DNA of 64,000 bases from Branchinecta lynchi (GCA_023053575.1 JAKZAP010000010.1:16614628-16678627), one strand, 5' to 3'. Counted from the first letter of the stretch, positions 11,640-22,717 are shown. The notes: a model not told the origin generated them from the sequence alone. A program made the numbers and translations.

Positions 11640-12200
11640 ACCTTATCATTTATGAGAAAAATATCGTCTTCTTGACGCTGTGGTCTTAGTAAAAAAAAAA
11701 AAAAAAAAAAAAGGCTAGAAGCTCATATGGCCTTGGAAGGCTGGTACAAAAGATGAAATACAGAATCTGCCATTTTCGTGAGCTTTGCTCTGATCATTTG
11801 TAAGCAAAACCCTTAAGATAAGAATGATAGACCCTAGGAAATCAGGTAAATGGCGATCATTAGCATTTCGTTTGATCAAAGGTAATTTTTTCACTTTTCG
11901 GTTGAGATGCACACTGTAAGGGTGCTAGAGATACACATTTTTAATCAAAACCCTTCCGGCACAAGTGATCATGGGCCAAAATGTATCGTTTGATCTGAAG
12001 TACATTTTGACTTTGCAGTTAAGATGCGCAGTTTAAAGGAGTAGAAATTCGTTTGCAAGCAAAACCCTTGAGGCAAAAATTATCATGGCCTCGTAGGGAT
12101 CATGAAAATGTCTAGTTTGCTTAAAGTTTTTTTTTATTGCTTTGCGGTTACGAGTAGTAGATTTTGGAAGTGACGACTCCTAAGCCAATTTTGTCGAATC
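11640..12200. repeat. Degenerate tandem motif, units of about 115-140 bp; A22 run
   Basis: The phrase 'aaaacccttnag' followed by 'gatcatng' recurs near 11,808, 11,948 and 12,068, with related sequence between. A run of about 22 A is at 11,691-11,712. No coding frame follows the periodicity. Part of the interior of the hAT element. Confidence 0.5.
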
Positions 12201-13060
12201 TCTGATTTTCCAGACAAGGTTCATCATCCTAGCACATCTGGAAGTACCTTAACTTGCGATCATCGGAATTCCAGACCCCCCTCTAACTTCCCCCACAGTA
12301 CCCGGATTGAATCCGGTAATGCAAATGATTTATCTAGAGCATTTTTGTGTTATTCCCACCAACTTCTATCCTGATTTCTCCAGTCTAAGCGGGTCACGTA
12401 TTTCCCGACCCCCTCCCCCAACAGTTGTCGGATTCGATCCGGACATGGCACAGAACATCAGAGACATGTCTTCTGTTCAGTTATTAAATTTTACTGGAAT
12501 CCGATCACCCGTTCCGAAGTTACTCGTGACTCAATATTTCGGATTCCGGGAAACCCCCCTCCAGCTCCCCCAAAGAGTTCGGATCCAGTCTAATTATGTG
12601 AAGGATTGATCTAGAACAGATGCTTGTTATTCCCATCAAGTTTCGTTCAGCTCCCTCCATTCTAATCGTTTCTCGAGATTTCCGTCCCCCCCTCGAACTC
12701 CCCCACAGCTGTCGAATCCGGTTCGGACTTTAAATGGGACATCAGAGATGTCATAAATTCAGTATTAAGTTTCATTCCAATCCGATCACCCGTTCGAAAG
12801 TTACGCATTACTAAATTTTCTGGATTCCTCCTCCCTCCACTCACCCCTCAAATGGTTGGATCGGGAAAGCAATTACTTACAAGTTAGTTTGGTCGGGTCC
12901 CTCATACGCCTGCCAAGTATCGTCGTCATAGCACATCTGGAAGTACCCTAACTCGCGATCGCCGACTGACAGACATACCGACCGACAGACCGACGGAAAA
13001 CTTATCGGTATATAGCACATGGCCGGAAGGCAAGTGCCAAAAAAGTAGACGAAATGATTC
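12200..13060. repeat. Fuzzy satellite with 'ccgatcacccgttc' motif
   Basis: Units include atccgatcacccgttc, agttac, several copies of accccctccccca-like tracts and 'ctagagca'. They recur at roughly 160-220 bp and also appear, inverted, at 56,190-56,680. The right end carries a block of GACAGAC/GACCGAC motifs. Short frames in this stretch are by-products of the repeat. Confidence 0.6.
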
Positions 13061-13203
13061 TCAAAAAGGGGTACGCAACCTTTATGAAACTTGATTAGGG
13101 GTACGCGGTATGGAAGAGGATGGGAACCGCTGAAGAAGAGGATAGCTAAAGACATTACGGCGGTATAGGTGAGTTTCAAGATACTGTGCTCCGACACTAC
13201 TGA

Positions 13204-13508
13204 GAGCGTGTTCCATCCTACTTACCGTAGTTACTACGCATGACGTCACGAATTCTGGCTTTTTGCCGTCAAGGCTGGAACGATTTTTCTATTTTCCAGC
13301 AGGATCTCACGCCAGGGGCGAATCCGACCAATCACGTTGCAGAGATGCGTAGTTACTACGCTTACTACGCTCCCGAGCATGGTAAGCAAATAGTAACTAT
13401 TAGTTACTATTCCGAAAAGGTTGGAACGGTCAGCGTAGTAACTTTTCGTGAGGATGGAACGGAAATGGTAACTAATAGTAAGTATTGTTACAAGGGTGGA
13501 ACACGCTC
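13204..13508 (+). mobile_element. PIF/Harbinger-type MITE, 305 bp, copy 1
   Basis: The termini GAGCGTGTTCCATCC and its counterpart ending GGTGGAACACGCTC are inverted repeats, flanked by TGA on both sides (13,201-13,203 and 13,509-13,511). A second copy in opposite orientation at 41,333-41,637 is also exactly 305 bp, flanked by ATA on both sides. Three-base duplications and short inverted ends are the mark of PIF/Harbinger elements. The interior is dense in GTAGTTACTACG- and AGTAACTATTAGTTACT-type palindromes. No coding capacity. A Harbinger transposase relic is at 57.4-57.8 kb, but its link to this MITE is unproven. Confidence 0.8.
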
Positions 13509-14077
13509 TGAGCTCCCAAGTGTGGGGGGGGGGCGGGAGTGTCTTCACTGCTCATTACTCAAAAGAGCCGGCGATAGATAAGGGTTCGTAAATGTTCCCA
13601 CAATCTGCCCAGGCCTGCCATACATTAGAGTGGAAAACGAGCTTTAATTCGAACCTATATTTAGAAGGTTAAAACCAGTCTTGAAGTCGTCGTACAAGCT
13701 AGGATAAGATCAGTGCTTAGTTGGATTGCATCTTTCAATCAAACCGTAATTTATTTCTGAACGAGATGATGGTTTAACGTAGCGTATCGTTACATCTCAA
13801 AAAGTCCACGAACGAAGGTCCATAATACAGTCGAGGAGGGGAATCACGCAAGCGACTGGAACTAAGTATGACTCGAATTATAGACCCTACAGTTCATTCC
13901 GAGCCCACTTCCTGAATTATTTCATTTTTGGCATCTAATCGGTCTGGTTACAGCCTGAGGTTTGAGACAATAAATGCTCGTGCCCTTCTACATAGTCAAT
14001 TTGATACATCTCGGAGTCTGGTCGTGCGTTTGGCATGGAGAAGAGTCAAAGTTATCTTGCTGGGAAATTCTATAAAG
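13509..14077. other. No gene recognised; G run near 13,525
   Basis: Spacer between the PIF MITE and the next hAT copy. It has a short G run and no supported coding or repeat content. Confidence 0.45.
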
Positions 14078-14125
14078 CAATGGTTCCCAACCGGTGGTAC
14101 GCGTACGCAAAGGGATACGCGAGGC

Positions 14126-14322
14126 CAGGCCCGTATCCAGGAATATATTTCGGGGGGGGGGGTGCTTTTCGGGGGGAGTTTTTGCCTGCTGGTCGGACAA
14201 AAAAGTACAAAAAACACATAGATCAGAGGGAAAAGCCTATAAAAATGACTATTTTTGTACGTTTCGGGGGGGGGGGGGTCAACCCCCTAACCCCCCCCCC
14301 CATCCCCATGGATACGGCCTAG
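14126..14322 (+). mobile_element. hAT-type MITE 'GGCCCGTATCC', 197 bp
   Basis: The ends are CAGGCCCGTATCC and the complement of CTAGGCCGTATCC. The flanking 8-mers cgcgaggc and cgtgaggc differ at one base. The 25-kb relative of the host element lacks the insertion, which gives a pre-insertion sequence for comparison. The interior holds G runs of about 10-13 next to 'ctatttttgtacgtttc'. A second copy of the family, inverted, is at 17,327-17,503. Confidence 0.8.
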
Positions 14323-14420
14323 CGTGAGGCCCTTGCAAGGGGTACGCAAAGGTACCGAAATCTGTATTTTCAAAAAATCACCTCACTCGTTTTTGATAGC
14401 CGAGAGCCTAATATTGCCAG

Positions 14421-14876
14421 CAGAGGCATCACTAGCTAGAAAGTTTTTTGAGGGCAAAGATATTTTTACCGAGTGGCTGGTAATTTTTACCTACTGTTTT
14501 TCGAAAAAAAAAACTTTTTCGAAAAAAATAACTGGGAAAAAAAAACGGGATCTCCCCTCAGCACCGCAAGCAGTGCCTTCAATTTCATTTCGCCTTCGGT
14601 CTTTATCAACCTACGACTCGCGCACATGTTAGACTCCTTGGTCCGTGTTTCAAGACGGGTCGGATGGGTCCCGCCTACTTCCTGCGCGTCCGCGGGCATG
14701 GGCCCCGTGGCCGACAGTCTTGCGACTCGCCACGATTGCCCCGCGGACTCTAGAAACGAACCGAGCCAGCGCCAATTTTTGCAAAAAATTGCGGGGATTC
14801 GTGCCGACCAGTTTCTTTTTACCGACTGGCGACCACTTAGGGGGAGGGGTGTCCCTAGCCGATGCGTGACGCCTCT
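14421..14876 (+). mobile_element. hAT-type MITE 'CAGAGGC', nested
   Basis: Begins CAGAGGCATCACTAGC and ends GCGTGACGCCTCT. The interior repeats 'ctggtaatttttacc' and 'gaaaaaaa' phrases typical of the copies at 25.6, 27.7 and 34.7 kb. It sits at the same place in its host element as the MITE at 25,632-25,817. The extra middle part here (about 14,560-14,770) is absent from the 25-kb copy and may be another insertion or a different internal length. Confidence 0.65.
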
Positions 14877-15050
14877 ATATGCAAGCCCTAGTGAAATTCA
14901 TGAAATAATATTGATTCCAGAACAGCTAGCCTACTGCTATAAAATCTATTCCTGTGTCAAACAATATTGTTCAAAAAGAAGCGTAATATTGTCATTCAGG
15001 TCACAAAATTAACGAAAATGTCTGCCATGCAGCTTGATGCAAGCACGGAT

Positions 15051-15170
15051 TTGCGGAAGTGTCACATGAAGCTCAGATGATAGTATTTGTCCGTCATCGG
15101 GATTCTTACTTAAAAGAAAATATTCTGTTTTGCGAAAACCTCCAGTAAAGAGGACAGCAGGAAAAATAAG
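15051..15170. other. Short unassigned spacer
   Basis: Transition from the decayed hAT copy to the satellite. Nothing supported. Confidence 0.4.
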
Positions 15171-16080
15171 ACCTAAGGTTTCGATGGGATCCCAAAAATC
15201 TAATATTTGATCCAGACAACTGGGTCTTGTCTTCACCAGATCCTGTCTTCGCCAGGCTAATCATTACAGAAAACCAAGTTCAGATATACCTCTATAAGCC
15301 ATATCTAATTTGACGATACTGACCGAAACTTCCTGCTTTACTTCTGCCAAATTTCCGGTTTCGGCCGAATTCCGAGCCAACTACTTGTCCAGCAAAAAAA
15401 AGAAATTCAGAATCGAATTCAGCGTCGAATTCTCCTTATCCCCATAAAGAACATTTAATTAGTTTCAAATAAAACGTTAGCTTCTAAAAAATCCGGAATC
15501 CGAATACAACCGGATTCCGGACGAACTATACGCCCAGTTAAAAATGAATGTCATATACAGACTCAGCGTCTCTTCTTACTGCTAAATCTGTCATCCAATC
15601 AACTTCAAACAAAACTTATTACTTTTAACAAATTTTCCGGTTTCGACAGAATTCCTGGCGAACTAGTTGTCCGGGTAGAAAATGCTTTCCATATAAGTGT
15701 TCAGCACGTCTACTTACCCCTAAATCGAACATTTAATCAACTTCAAATCAAACTTTTACTTTTAACCAACTTTCCGGGTTTTGCCGGATTCCGGGCGAAC
15801 TACTTGTCGGACGAGAACATGTTCTTGTTCAGCATGTCTTCTTACCCCATAATCGACTATCATATTAGCTGTTTAAAAATATTTATTTGCCCCTTAATTT
15901 GAACCCCCTCCCCCACCCCTAAATGTAGGGCTACAGAGCCCATCTACGAACTTGATCTTACCCTTGAGACAAAGAGTCCTCACAACAATTTTCATCAAAA
16001 TATCTGATTCCCTTCGAGAGTTATCGTGCTAACAGACGGACAACTTTTACGATGTCATAGGTATGCCTCCACTTACGTAT
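15171..16080. repeat. Fuzzy satellite with 'ccggtttcggccgaattccg' core, copy 1
   Basis: A core 'ttccggtttcg.c.gaattccgg.cgaactacttgtccg' recurs near 15,350, 15,488, 15,641 and 15,770, giving units of about 130-150 bp, with 'cagcgtctc' and 'accccataa' between. The same family, starting with the shared lead 'ggtttcgatgggatccca', is at 22,270-22,670. The right end has 'gagttatcgtgctaacagacggac', a phrase type common at the ends of such arrays. Non-coding. Confidence 0.65.
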
Positions 16081-17326
16081 TGGGATCCCAAAAACTATTC
16101 GTGTGCCTGTTATGTATCAGTTTACAGTGAAGGAGTCGAACTTAGGACTGGATTCAAAATCCTATAAAGCATATTTTAGGGAGTGAACCCAAAATATTAG
16201 GTTTGTACTATTCAATAAAATTTGTTCCAGCTGATCACGTTGTGAACTCAAATAACCTTGTATCCCAGTAGCTTGTATTTGGGCGGAGCTATTGCAAAGA
16301 AGGATGAAATACCACAGAACAAAAACTATCGCTAAATTATCTTTTTTCACCACAAAACATTGCAGTCAGCTTAGGCTGAAAGAGTACTTGCTGGAGGGGG
16401 GCGTCCCACATTCAAGATTCTTGACTTTATTCTTTGGCCTAGGGAAAGAAACGCAGCCTACTTCAGCACGATATCATGTCACGAGATTCCGAAAACGGCT
16501 GATAAAAGCTCAGAAATTGTTTGGTCTTTTGGCCGACTAGGATGCCACCATCCTGTAGGCTATTTCTAGTAGCCATACTTCGAACAAGCAAAAGTACGGG
16601 TGGTCAATGCCAGCTTTCCGGATATGGGACGGCTGATCGTCCTTCACAGCACGTCCGCTATTTCATATAATAACCAGCACATTTACAGAAGACTGTCAAT
16701 GTTCCTGCTATGGGATAATGAGGGGCTTTCGGGATAAACGCCCAGCCCCTTTTATGGTACTGCCAAGAGACCCATCCTCTGCCACTTGCATGCAACAATG
16801 TGCAAGCTTGACTAGCGACCTAAAACGAAAGATACTAGTAACGCCTATCGACCTACAACAGCCTGCTACCAACCGAAGATAAATAGCCTCAGAGGAAAGT
16901 CAGGTCGCCGAATGGATGACACCCCAAAAACTCCGTGAGTTTGGGCTAGTATAGCCTCCTACTGACCTACACCATCTTCAGATATTTTTTACAGTCGGAA
17001 CAGCTAAGTTTCTATTTTCTATTTTTCCGAACCCTCGCCTCATTTTTAGCATCCATGGCAGAGATATAGTACGATACGATCTATAAGTTACTGAACAGAA
17101 AAGAGAAATTTTAACTGAAAGGTAGTACAAAACGTTCATCGTTAAAGGACACCTGTCACTACATGGTGTTTCTGGTTTTCAGCTGGCTTCAGCTGCGCCA
17201 AGCGTGATAATCAGTGTATTGCTAACAGAGGAGATAGGATACATTTATGAAGTAAAGAATCTTGGAAACGAGAACGGATGAAAATACTATGGTAGTAGAA
17301 ATTATTACTATCATAAGTACAACTGT
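16081..17326. other. No gene recognised
   Basis: Two opposite short frames near 16,160-16,540 have no recognisable product. The rest, including 16,540-17,326, shows no supported coding or repeat pattern. Confidence 0.4.
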
Positions 17327-17503
17327 CAAGGCCGTATCCAGGGGGGGTTAGGGGGTTGACCCCCCCCCCCCCCCCCCCCGAAACATACGAAAATAGTAAT
17401 TTTTATAGGCTTTTCCCTCTGATCTATGTATTTTTTATACTTTTTTGTCCGACCCGCAGGACAACCCCCCCCCCTCCGAAAAAAAATCCTGGATACGGGC
17501 CTG
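17327..17503 (-). mobile_element. hAT-type MITE 'GGCCCGTATCC', 177 bp, second copy
   Basis: The ends CAAGGCCGTATCC and the complement of CAGGCCCGTATCC are inverted. The flanks acaactgt and acaacagt match at 7 of 8 bases. The interior is the reverse complement of the 14,126 copy (gaaacatacgaaaatag, then 'aggcttttccctctgatcta'). It contains two long C runs, at about 17,360-17,379 and 17,464-17,474. Confidence 0.8.
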
Positions 17504-17835
17504 ACAACAGTCCTTTAACTAGGTATAGTTTATTCGTGAAGTGTAACGTGTATTAAATCTTGTATGCCCTTGCTCGGGCCTATCCTTTTCGCAGCATAAG
17601 CTGACGTGTAAAGCTCTTGTGCAGCCTATTCTACCAATTTGAACAATGCTTTAAGCCACAGAGAGCAATATCGTCTGGCGAGACAAAGTTTTGTTTTAGC
17701 GCACGCGTAGGTCACTAAAAATACGGTGAACAACCGTCCGACCTGTGGTTCCTTTTCTCAGTTCAAGGCCACCATGCGGTTTTGTTTCGTGCCCAACACT
17801 GATCGTCGATTTCTAAACTACTGGGATGTGTGTTT
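17504..17835. other. No gene recognised
   Basis: Spacer. No frame or repeat I can support. Confidence 0.4.
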
Positions 17836-18200
17836 ATTAATTATCATTATTATTATTATTATTATTTATTTGAATCCTTCAAAACTGAAGAGCAGTGTAT
17901 AAACAGGAACAACAACATGTGAATCAAACTCACACACACTTACATACTAATAAAAAGCTGACCGTTGAAGATAAATTAGACTACTAAATCGACAACGAAA
18001 TACAATGAAAAGCAAAAAAAAAAGTTCCAAAGAAACAAAATAATCAGGGCGTATTTTTAATGAAAAAAAGGAAAAGGTTGTGACGAAGAAGAATTGTATC
18101 AGTCTTTTTATGGAAGTTCTGGATTTTACTATTTAAATTTTACAAAGGAAACTTAAATGCTTCAGGAAAAAGACAACTCTAGAAATACTATTCTACTAAA
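17836..18200 (-). mobile_element. LINE 3' end, minus strand, (ATA)n tail
   Basis: On the minus strand the sequence ends 'ttcagttttgaaggattcaa' followed by an ATA/ATT microsatellite at 17,845-17,867. AT-rich 3'-UTR-like sequence lies upstream, to about 18,200. No RT frame is left. The assignment rests on the tail form and 5' truncation. Confidence 0.4.
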
Positions 18201-18379
18201 CTAAGCTAATCTTTCATTCCTGAGACTAAATCCTTTAGACACATATTTACAGACATCTACGATACATTTATTACGTTGGTTTGTTTAAGTGTTTTAATAT
18301 GTATATTTTACTTTTGTATTTTATTCATACTCCGCTATTTCGCAAAAAGCGGGTCATAAATAAATAAATAAATAAAAAA
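18201..18379 (+). mobile_element. LINE 3' end with hairpin and (AAAT)n tail
   Basis: The plus-strand 3' UTR ends in a small stem-loop (CCGCT ... AGCGG, 18,331-18,353) directly followed by an AAAT tail at 18,356-18,379. A 3' hairpin plus short-repeat tail is the recognition signal type of L2/CR1-group LINEs. No coding part is retained. Confidence 0.55.
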
Positions 18380-19229
18380 TTTGCGGTTCGTAGTTTTCAG
18401 TATACGGGGTAGCGATACCAACCCACCCCCAGCAAATGTTACTCTCAAATACGAAAGCTCTTGCCACTCTAAGAGGAAGTGGTTCAAATCCTCCTCCTGT
18501 AACTTGCAAAGAGGGCAAAGCTCAAATCAAAGGGCCGCCTCCCCTACGATGACGTGGATTTTTAAAAAAAATTTGCAGCTTATAACACGAATCTGGACAG
18601 CGCTTAACAGTTGTTTTAAACAACAAGAGCCAAGACGTTAAACTCCCAGCAATAAAGGCTAGGTACAACCAAGAACAAATAAGAGCGTTATTTGTTCTTG
18701 GTACAACCCCCACTACTTCAGTACGAAGGTTTTACAGAGTCCACCGGAACTTCATCTGGGATACTATTACCAATGCATTTAACAGCTATGTCAAGCAGCA
18801 AAAAAAGGAATGTAATGCTCGTGACTTAATGGATGACTTGCATGCCTGTCTAATGATAAGCCAAGCAAGGAGAACTTGACTGTGTATGTGAACAAATAAA
18901 AAACAAGGGTCAAAGACATACGGGGGACAGTTCTGAAAGAGATATGATGCAGACGACTAATTTAACTATTTGACGGTGGAGCCTCAACAAGAAAATGATT
19001 ATACAAGTTCGACTAGGCCTACTACCGTAAATGGAATTGCTAACGAAGACCGATAGTATTCACAACCTGCCAATCCACACCCTCAACAAGGATCTCAGGA
19101 AGAAGCGTCATAATCTGCCTGGGGTCATCTGACTCGGTGGCAGGCCTGTGTAAACTTGGAAAATTGTATGACCCCCTCCCTCCATGTACCGCCGGCTCTT
19201 TGAGAAAAAAGCCATTGAGATACTGTTAA
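18380..19229. other. Mostly unassigned; perfect 15-bp hairpin at 18,668-18,702
   Basis: A perfect inverted repeat, ACCAAGAACAAATAA and its complement, is separated by five bases (18,668-18,702). A plus-strand open stretch at about 18,718-18,879 of some 50 codons has balanced composition (…NFIWDTITNAF…) but no start codon in place and no recognised family. It may be an element remnant. Confidence 0.45.
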
Positions 19230-19712
19230 TTTTACCCTCATTACTGTCGAAAACCCGCTTGGTAGCTCGCGAGAGCAGTAGCGGAGCACAGTATTTCTAT
19301 CCTATTTATTCAACCCGCAAACCATTCGCTGATTCCTTTATCGCTTACCGACCGCAAGATCGCTTACGGGCTCTCAAACTTCCTACCCTCGTGTACAGGC
19401 ACAACCGTAAGATCCTGCCTAGCCATCCAGGCCCCTCACAGTGCACCACATTGACACTGAAAGAAGCTATTCAAACAGTCTGTCAAAACCAGGCCCAGAA
19501 AAGGTTTCTTCACCAACAGAGTCGTCAACACCTTGAATGAACTATGCGACGCAACAGTCTCAGCCCCCACTCCTGAAGCATTCAAGAAGGCGCTAGACAA
19601 AGAGTGGCAACGAAAGATTGGAAGTATGCGTGGGACATTCCGTCCTGCTTTTACCTGCTATGAGATACCATGGATTCAACTAAGGAGCATTCAATCTACA
19701 GATCTTAATCCT
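19230..19712 (+). pseudogene. C-terminal end of an L2-like reverse transcriptase, frameshifted
   Basis: One frame shows PQDRLRALKLPTLVYRH near 19,355-19,405, matching the conserved 'RL..L.LPTL.YRR' block. After a frame change the next frame reads KLFKQSVKTRPRK, GFFTNRVVNTLNELCD and FKKALDKEWQRK, ending at about 19,724. This is the same C-terminal order as the fragment at 10.93 kb. The two are probably related L2-group copies, both 5'-truncated. No catalytic domain is present. Confidence 0.75.
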
Positions 19713-19910
19713 CTATATGACTAAGACTAAAACACGCCAATGAACCTCGGGAAGACCGAGAAACGTCGCCCGAACGTCTCAAATCCTGTGTCATCCAATC
19801 ACGACGTTCGTTGGGCGCAGCTGTGGTGACGCTTTCCGGCTCTTCCGCTAGGTACACGGCGATTCTGCATCGGCAAAGAGAGTTAGTCCTCAAGAATATT
19901 TGCTCCGAAG
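19713..19910 (-). repeat. Dispersed repeat, inverted copy at 25,011-25,195
   Basis: In reverse complement this shares 'gcggaagagccgg', 'gacacaggatttgag', 'cttcc.gagg' and 'ggcgtgttttagtcttagtcatatagag' with 25,011-25,195. It follows the L2-like C terminus directly, so it could be LINE 3'-UTR or an independent short element. Non-coding. Confidence 0.6.
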
Positions 19911-20344
19911 TGCAAATTAAGGTAATTTAGCTACCTGTGCTAGTATCCGACAGTCCCGAAGAAAGTCCCACTGCTAGTCAGTGATCTGGCGTCAGACGAT
20001 GTTTGTGTATTGTCGTCTACGAATGACCTAGCTTGGTTTCTGATGTAGGCTACCATAGTGTAACTTGCCGGAAAACGTGGATATACTGTTCATCTTTCTT
20101 GGTGCTAAAGTCGTTATATTCGGTTGCAGCAATGGGACCAGTGAAGAACCCGCTTTCAAACCAGTGGTGACATTTCTTTAAATCTTCGGGGGGGGGGGCA
20201 AATCCAAGCTTGACCAAACAGACTCAAAAACTGAAGTACTCTTTTTGCGGTAAATTCAAAGTAATTTTGAATGTACCTTAGAGTCCGGTCATTACCTTAC
20301 ATTCAGGTTTTGAAACCTACTTTGACTCCTAGGTTGGGTCAACC
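19911..20344. other. No gene recognised; G run near 20,189
   Basis: Spacer with one G run of about 10. Nothing else supported. Confidence 0.4.
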
Positions 20345-21850
20345 ATGGTGATAGGTACTGTAGACGAATACAGGTCGAGAACACTGTTACCGCCATTGAT
20401 ATTTCTGTTTGATATAAAAGCCCGTTAGGAAAAGACGAGAGAACAGTAAAAAGAAAATCTCGAATATTCTCCAATTTGGTATTTGTCAGTAGCATCAGCC
20501 AAAGATACAAGTTACAAAATAGTTTGTACATAGAGGGCATTGGCTTTTCGAATGCATTACAACGCGAATGTTTAGATGACAGTACTAATTACTTTAAATG
20601 CGTATACGAAAGTTAATGGAGCATGAGAAGAGCTTGAAGTAAGAGTGTTTGTAGTTAGAGGCGTTAATTAAAGTCAATATTTAGGGATACTAAACCTTTA
20701 AAGTGATTCCCAACCACTGAGGGGAACACCTCAGACCTCGTATTTCATTTTGTCGATTCTTGACTGTCAAAAAATGTCTATTGTACTATGGCAAAACAGA
20801 CTCTGTAATATATTTGATATTATTATACCCCAAACACGCTGCTTCTACATATAATGGTGATAGGTACTGTAGGAAAATACTAGTCGAGAATACTGTCACA
20901 GCGACGATATCTCTGTTTGACATAAAATCCCGTTGGTAAAAGACGAGAAAACAGTGAAAAAAATCTCGAAATTCCCCAATTCAGTATTTGTTAGTATCAT
21001 CAGCCAATGATATAAATAACAAAATAGTTTGTGGATAGAGGGCATTGGCTTTTCGAGTGCATTACACCGCGAATGTTTAGATGACAGTACTAATCACTTT
21101 AAATGCGAATGCGTATACGAAAGTTAATGGAGCATGAAAAGAGCTCGGAGTAAGAGTGTTTGGAATTAGAGGCGTTAATTAAAGTAAATATTCAGGGATA
21201 CTAAACCTTTAAGGGGATTCCCCACCAATGAGGGGAACGCCTTAGACCTTGTAGTTCATTTTGTCGATTCTTGACTGTTAAAAAATGTCTATTATTCTAT
21301 GGCAAAACAGATTCTGTAATATATTTGATATTATTATACTATAAACACGCTGCTTCTACATATAATGGTGATAGGTATTGTACGGAAATACTAGTCGAGA
21401 ACACTGTCACAGCGACGATATCTCTGTTTGGCATAAAAGCCCGTTAGTAAAAGACGAGAAAACAGTGAAAAAAAATCTCGAAATTCCCCAATTTACTATT
21501 TGTTAGTATCATCAGCCAATGATATGAATAAAACTGGCATTGGCTTTTCGAATCCCTTACACCGCGAATGTTTAGATGACAGTATTAATCACTTTAAATG
21601 CGCATGCGTATACGAAAGTTAATGAAGCATGAGAAGAGCTCGGAGTAAGAGTGTTTGGAATTAGAGGCGTTAAAATAAATATTCAGGGATACTAAACCTT
21701 TAAGGTGATTCCCCACCATTGAGGGGAACACCTCGGACCTTGTATTTCATTTTGTCGACTCTTGACTGTTAAAAATGTATATTGTCCTATGGCAAAACAG
21801 ATTCTGTAATATATTTGATATTATCATACTGCAAACACGCTGCATCTTTA
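20345..21850 (+). repeat. Tandem array, three units of about 510 bp
   Basis: 'atggtgataggta' starts units at 20,345, 20,854 and 21,365, giving periods of 509 and 511. Shared landmarks in each unit are 'agcccgttagtaaaagacgag', 'ggcattggcttttcga', 'gcgaatgtttagatgacagta', a hairpin around 'ccaccactgaggggaacacct', and 'ctgtaatatatttgatattat'. The third unit breaks off near 21,850, where a LINE-like coding remnant begins. No conserved protein frame. Confidence 0.85.
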
Positions 21851-22165
21851 CATTGTCCAATGTGTGGTATTGAAGGAGTACATTTGATATGTTATTGTGA
21901 GGAGTTGAAATAATTGAGAAAGGAAGTGTTTGGTCGGGAGGCTTGGGAGGAATGGATTTGGTTTCAAGTATGGGAAGTGAGTATTTTGGTGAGCTCCGAA
22001 GGCTGGGTAGATTCCTGAAGCTAGCTATAACCCACCGTGAACTATTTTTTATAGAAGTTGATTTTTGGTTTGTTTTCGGAGTGTATGATATTTTGTTTGT
22101 TGTTACTGTGTTATGTTTCCCGCCATGGCCACTTGGGCTTTACTGGGAATACATTCATTCATTCG
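21850..22165 (+). pseudogene. LINE 3' end with zinc-knuckle and (CATT)n tail
   Basis: The plus strand encodes CPMCGIEGVHLICYCEELK, then a stop, then LRKEVFGREAW in the same frame. This is a C-x2-C...H-x3-C arrangement at the C terminus of non-LTR polyproteins. The 3' end 'ggccacttgggcttta' is followed by ATTC repeats at 22,152-22,164. It is 5'-truncated directly at the satellite border. Confidence 0.6.
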
Positions 22166-22269
22166 TTCTTTCCTATTATAAATTGTATGAGCGAATTGTG
22201 ATTATCGCATGGAAAATATACAAATAGTCAACCTGATGTTTCGCAATGAGCCAACTGAATACACACATT

Positions 22270-22670
22270 TTATTTGTAATCCGCAAAAACAAGACCAAAG
22301 GTTTCGATGGGATCCCAAAAATTCAATATTTGATCCAGACAATTAGCTAATCATCTGAGAAAACCAAGTTCAGATATGGATTCAGCATGTATGTTTACCC
22401 CTATAAGACCTACTTTGATGAAACAGATCGAAATTTCCTGCCTTACTTATGCCAATTTTCCGGTTTCGGCCGAATTCCGGAACTACTTGTCCGGCGAAAA
22501 AATAAAGATCAAAAACTAATTCAGCGTATCTCCTTATCCCTATAATAATAATAATAATAATTTACTGGAAAAATCATCTAATCAACTTCAAATACAAATT
22601 TAACTTATAACTTTCCGGTTTCAGCCGGGTTTCGGGTGAACTATATATCCGGGTAAAAAATAATCGCAAA
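22270..22670. repeat. Fuzzy satellite 'ccggtttcggccg', copy 2
   Basis: Shares the lead ggtttcgatgggatccca and the unit core ccggtttcggccgaattccgg with 15,171-16,080. It is shorter, with two to three units, and is interrupted by an AAT microsatellite at about 22,542-22,560. Confidence 0.65.
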
Positions 22671-22717
22671 TTATAATTGCAACAAAAGGCGCAAGCCTCT
22701 ATTTAACTATACACTCC

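Larger units (their letters stand above)
10073..13132 (+). mobile_element. hAT-type DNA element, 3.06 kb, with 8-bp duplications
   Basis: The left end starts CAGTGGTTCCCAACC and the right end is the complement of CAGCGGTTCCCATCC, matching the CAG-start ends of Charlie-like hAT elements. The flanking 8-mers aagtagag (10,065-10,072) and aagaagag (13,133-13,140) differ at one base, as expected of an old hAT insertion. Both ends match the two ends of the shorter relative at 25,196-25,971. No hAT transposase is visible. The interior carries a minus-strand LINE tail, a plus-strand L2-like RT end and satellite DNA, so it is a non-autonomous or heavily invaded copy. Confidence 0.75.
14078..15050 (+). 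mobile_element. hAT-type element, truncated copy carrying two nested MITEs
   Basis: Starts CAATGGTTCCCAACC and runs collinear with the reverse complement of 25,196-25,971: the blocks tacgcaaagggatacgcgag, 'cttgcaaggggtac', ccgagagcctaatatt-like sequence and 'ataatattgattccagaacagctag' occur in both. Homology fades near 15,050, so the right terminus is lost. It contains a MITE unique to this copy (14,126-14,322) and one shared with the 25-kb copy (14,421-14,876). Confidence 0.7.

Noticed and set aside
13495..13530. The 10-mer gctcccaagt next to both PIF MITE copies (13,512 and 41,646)
   Set aside because: The positions relative to the element end differ and the match is short. It is likely chance.
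14035..14327. Glycine- and proline-rich frames over G runs
   Set aside because: They arise from homopolymers in a MITE. Similar frames at 17.4, 28.5 and 35.1 kb have the same cause.
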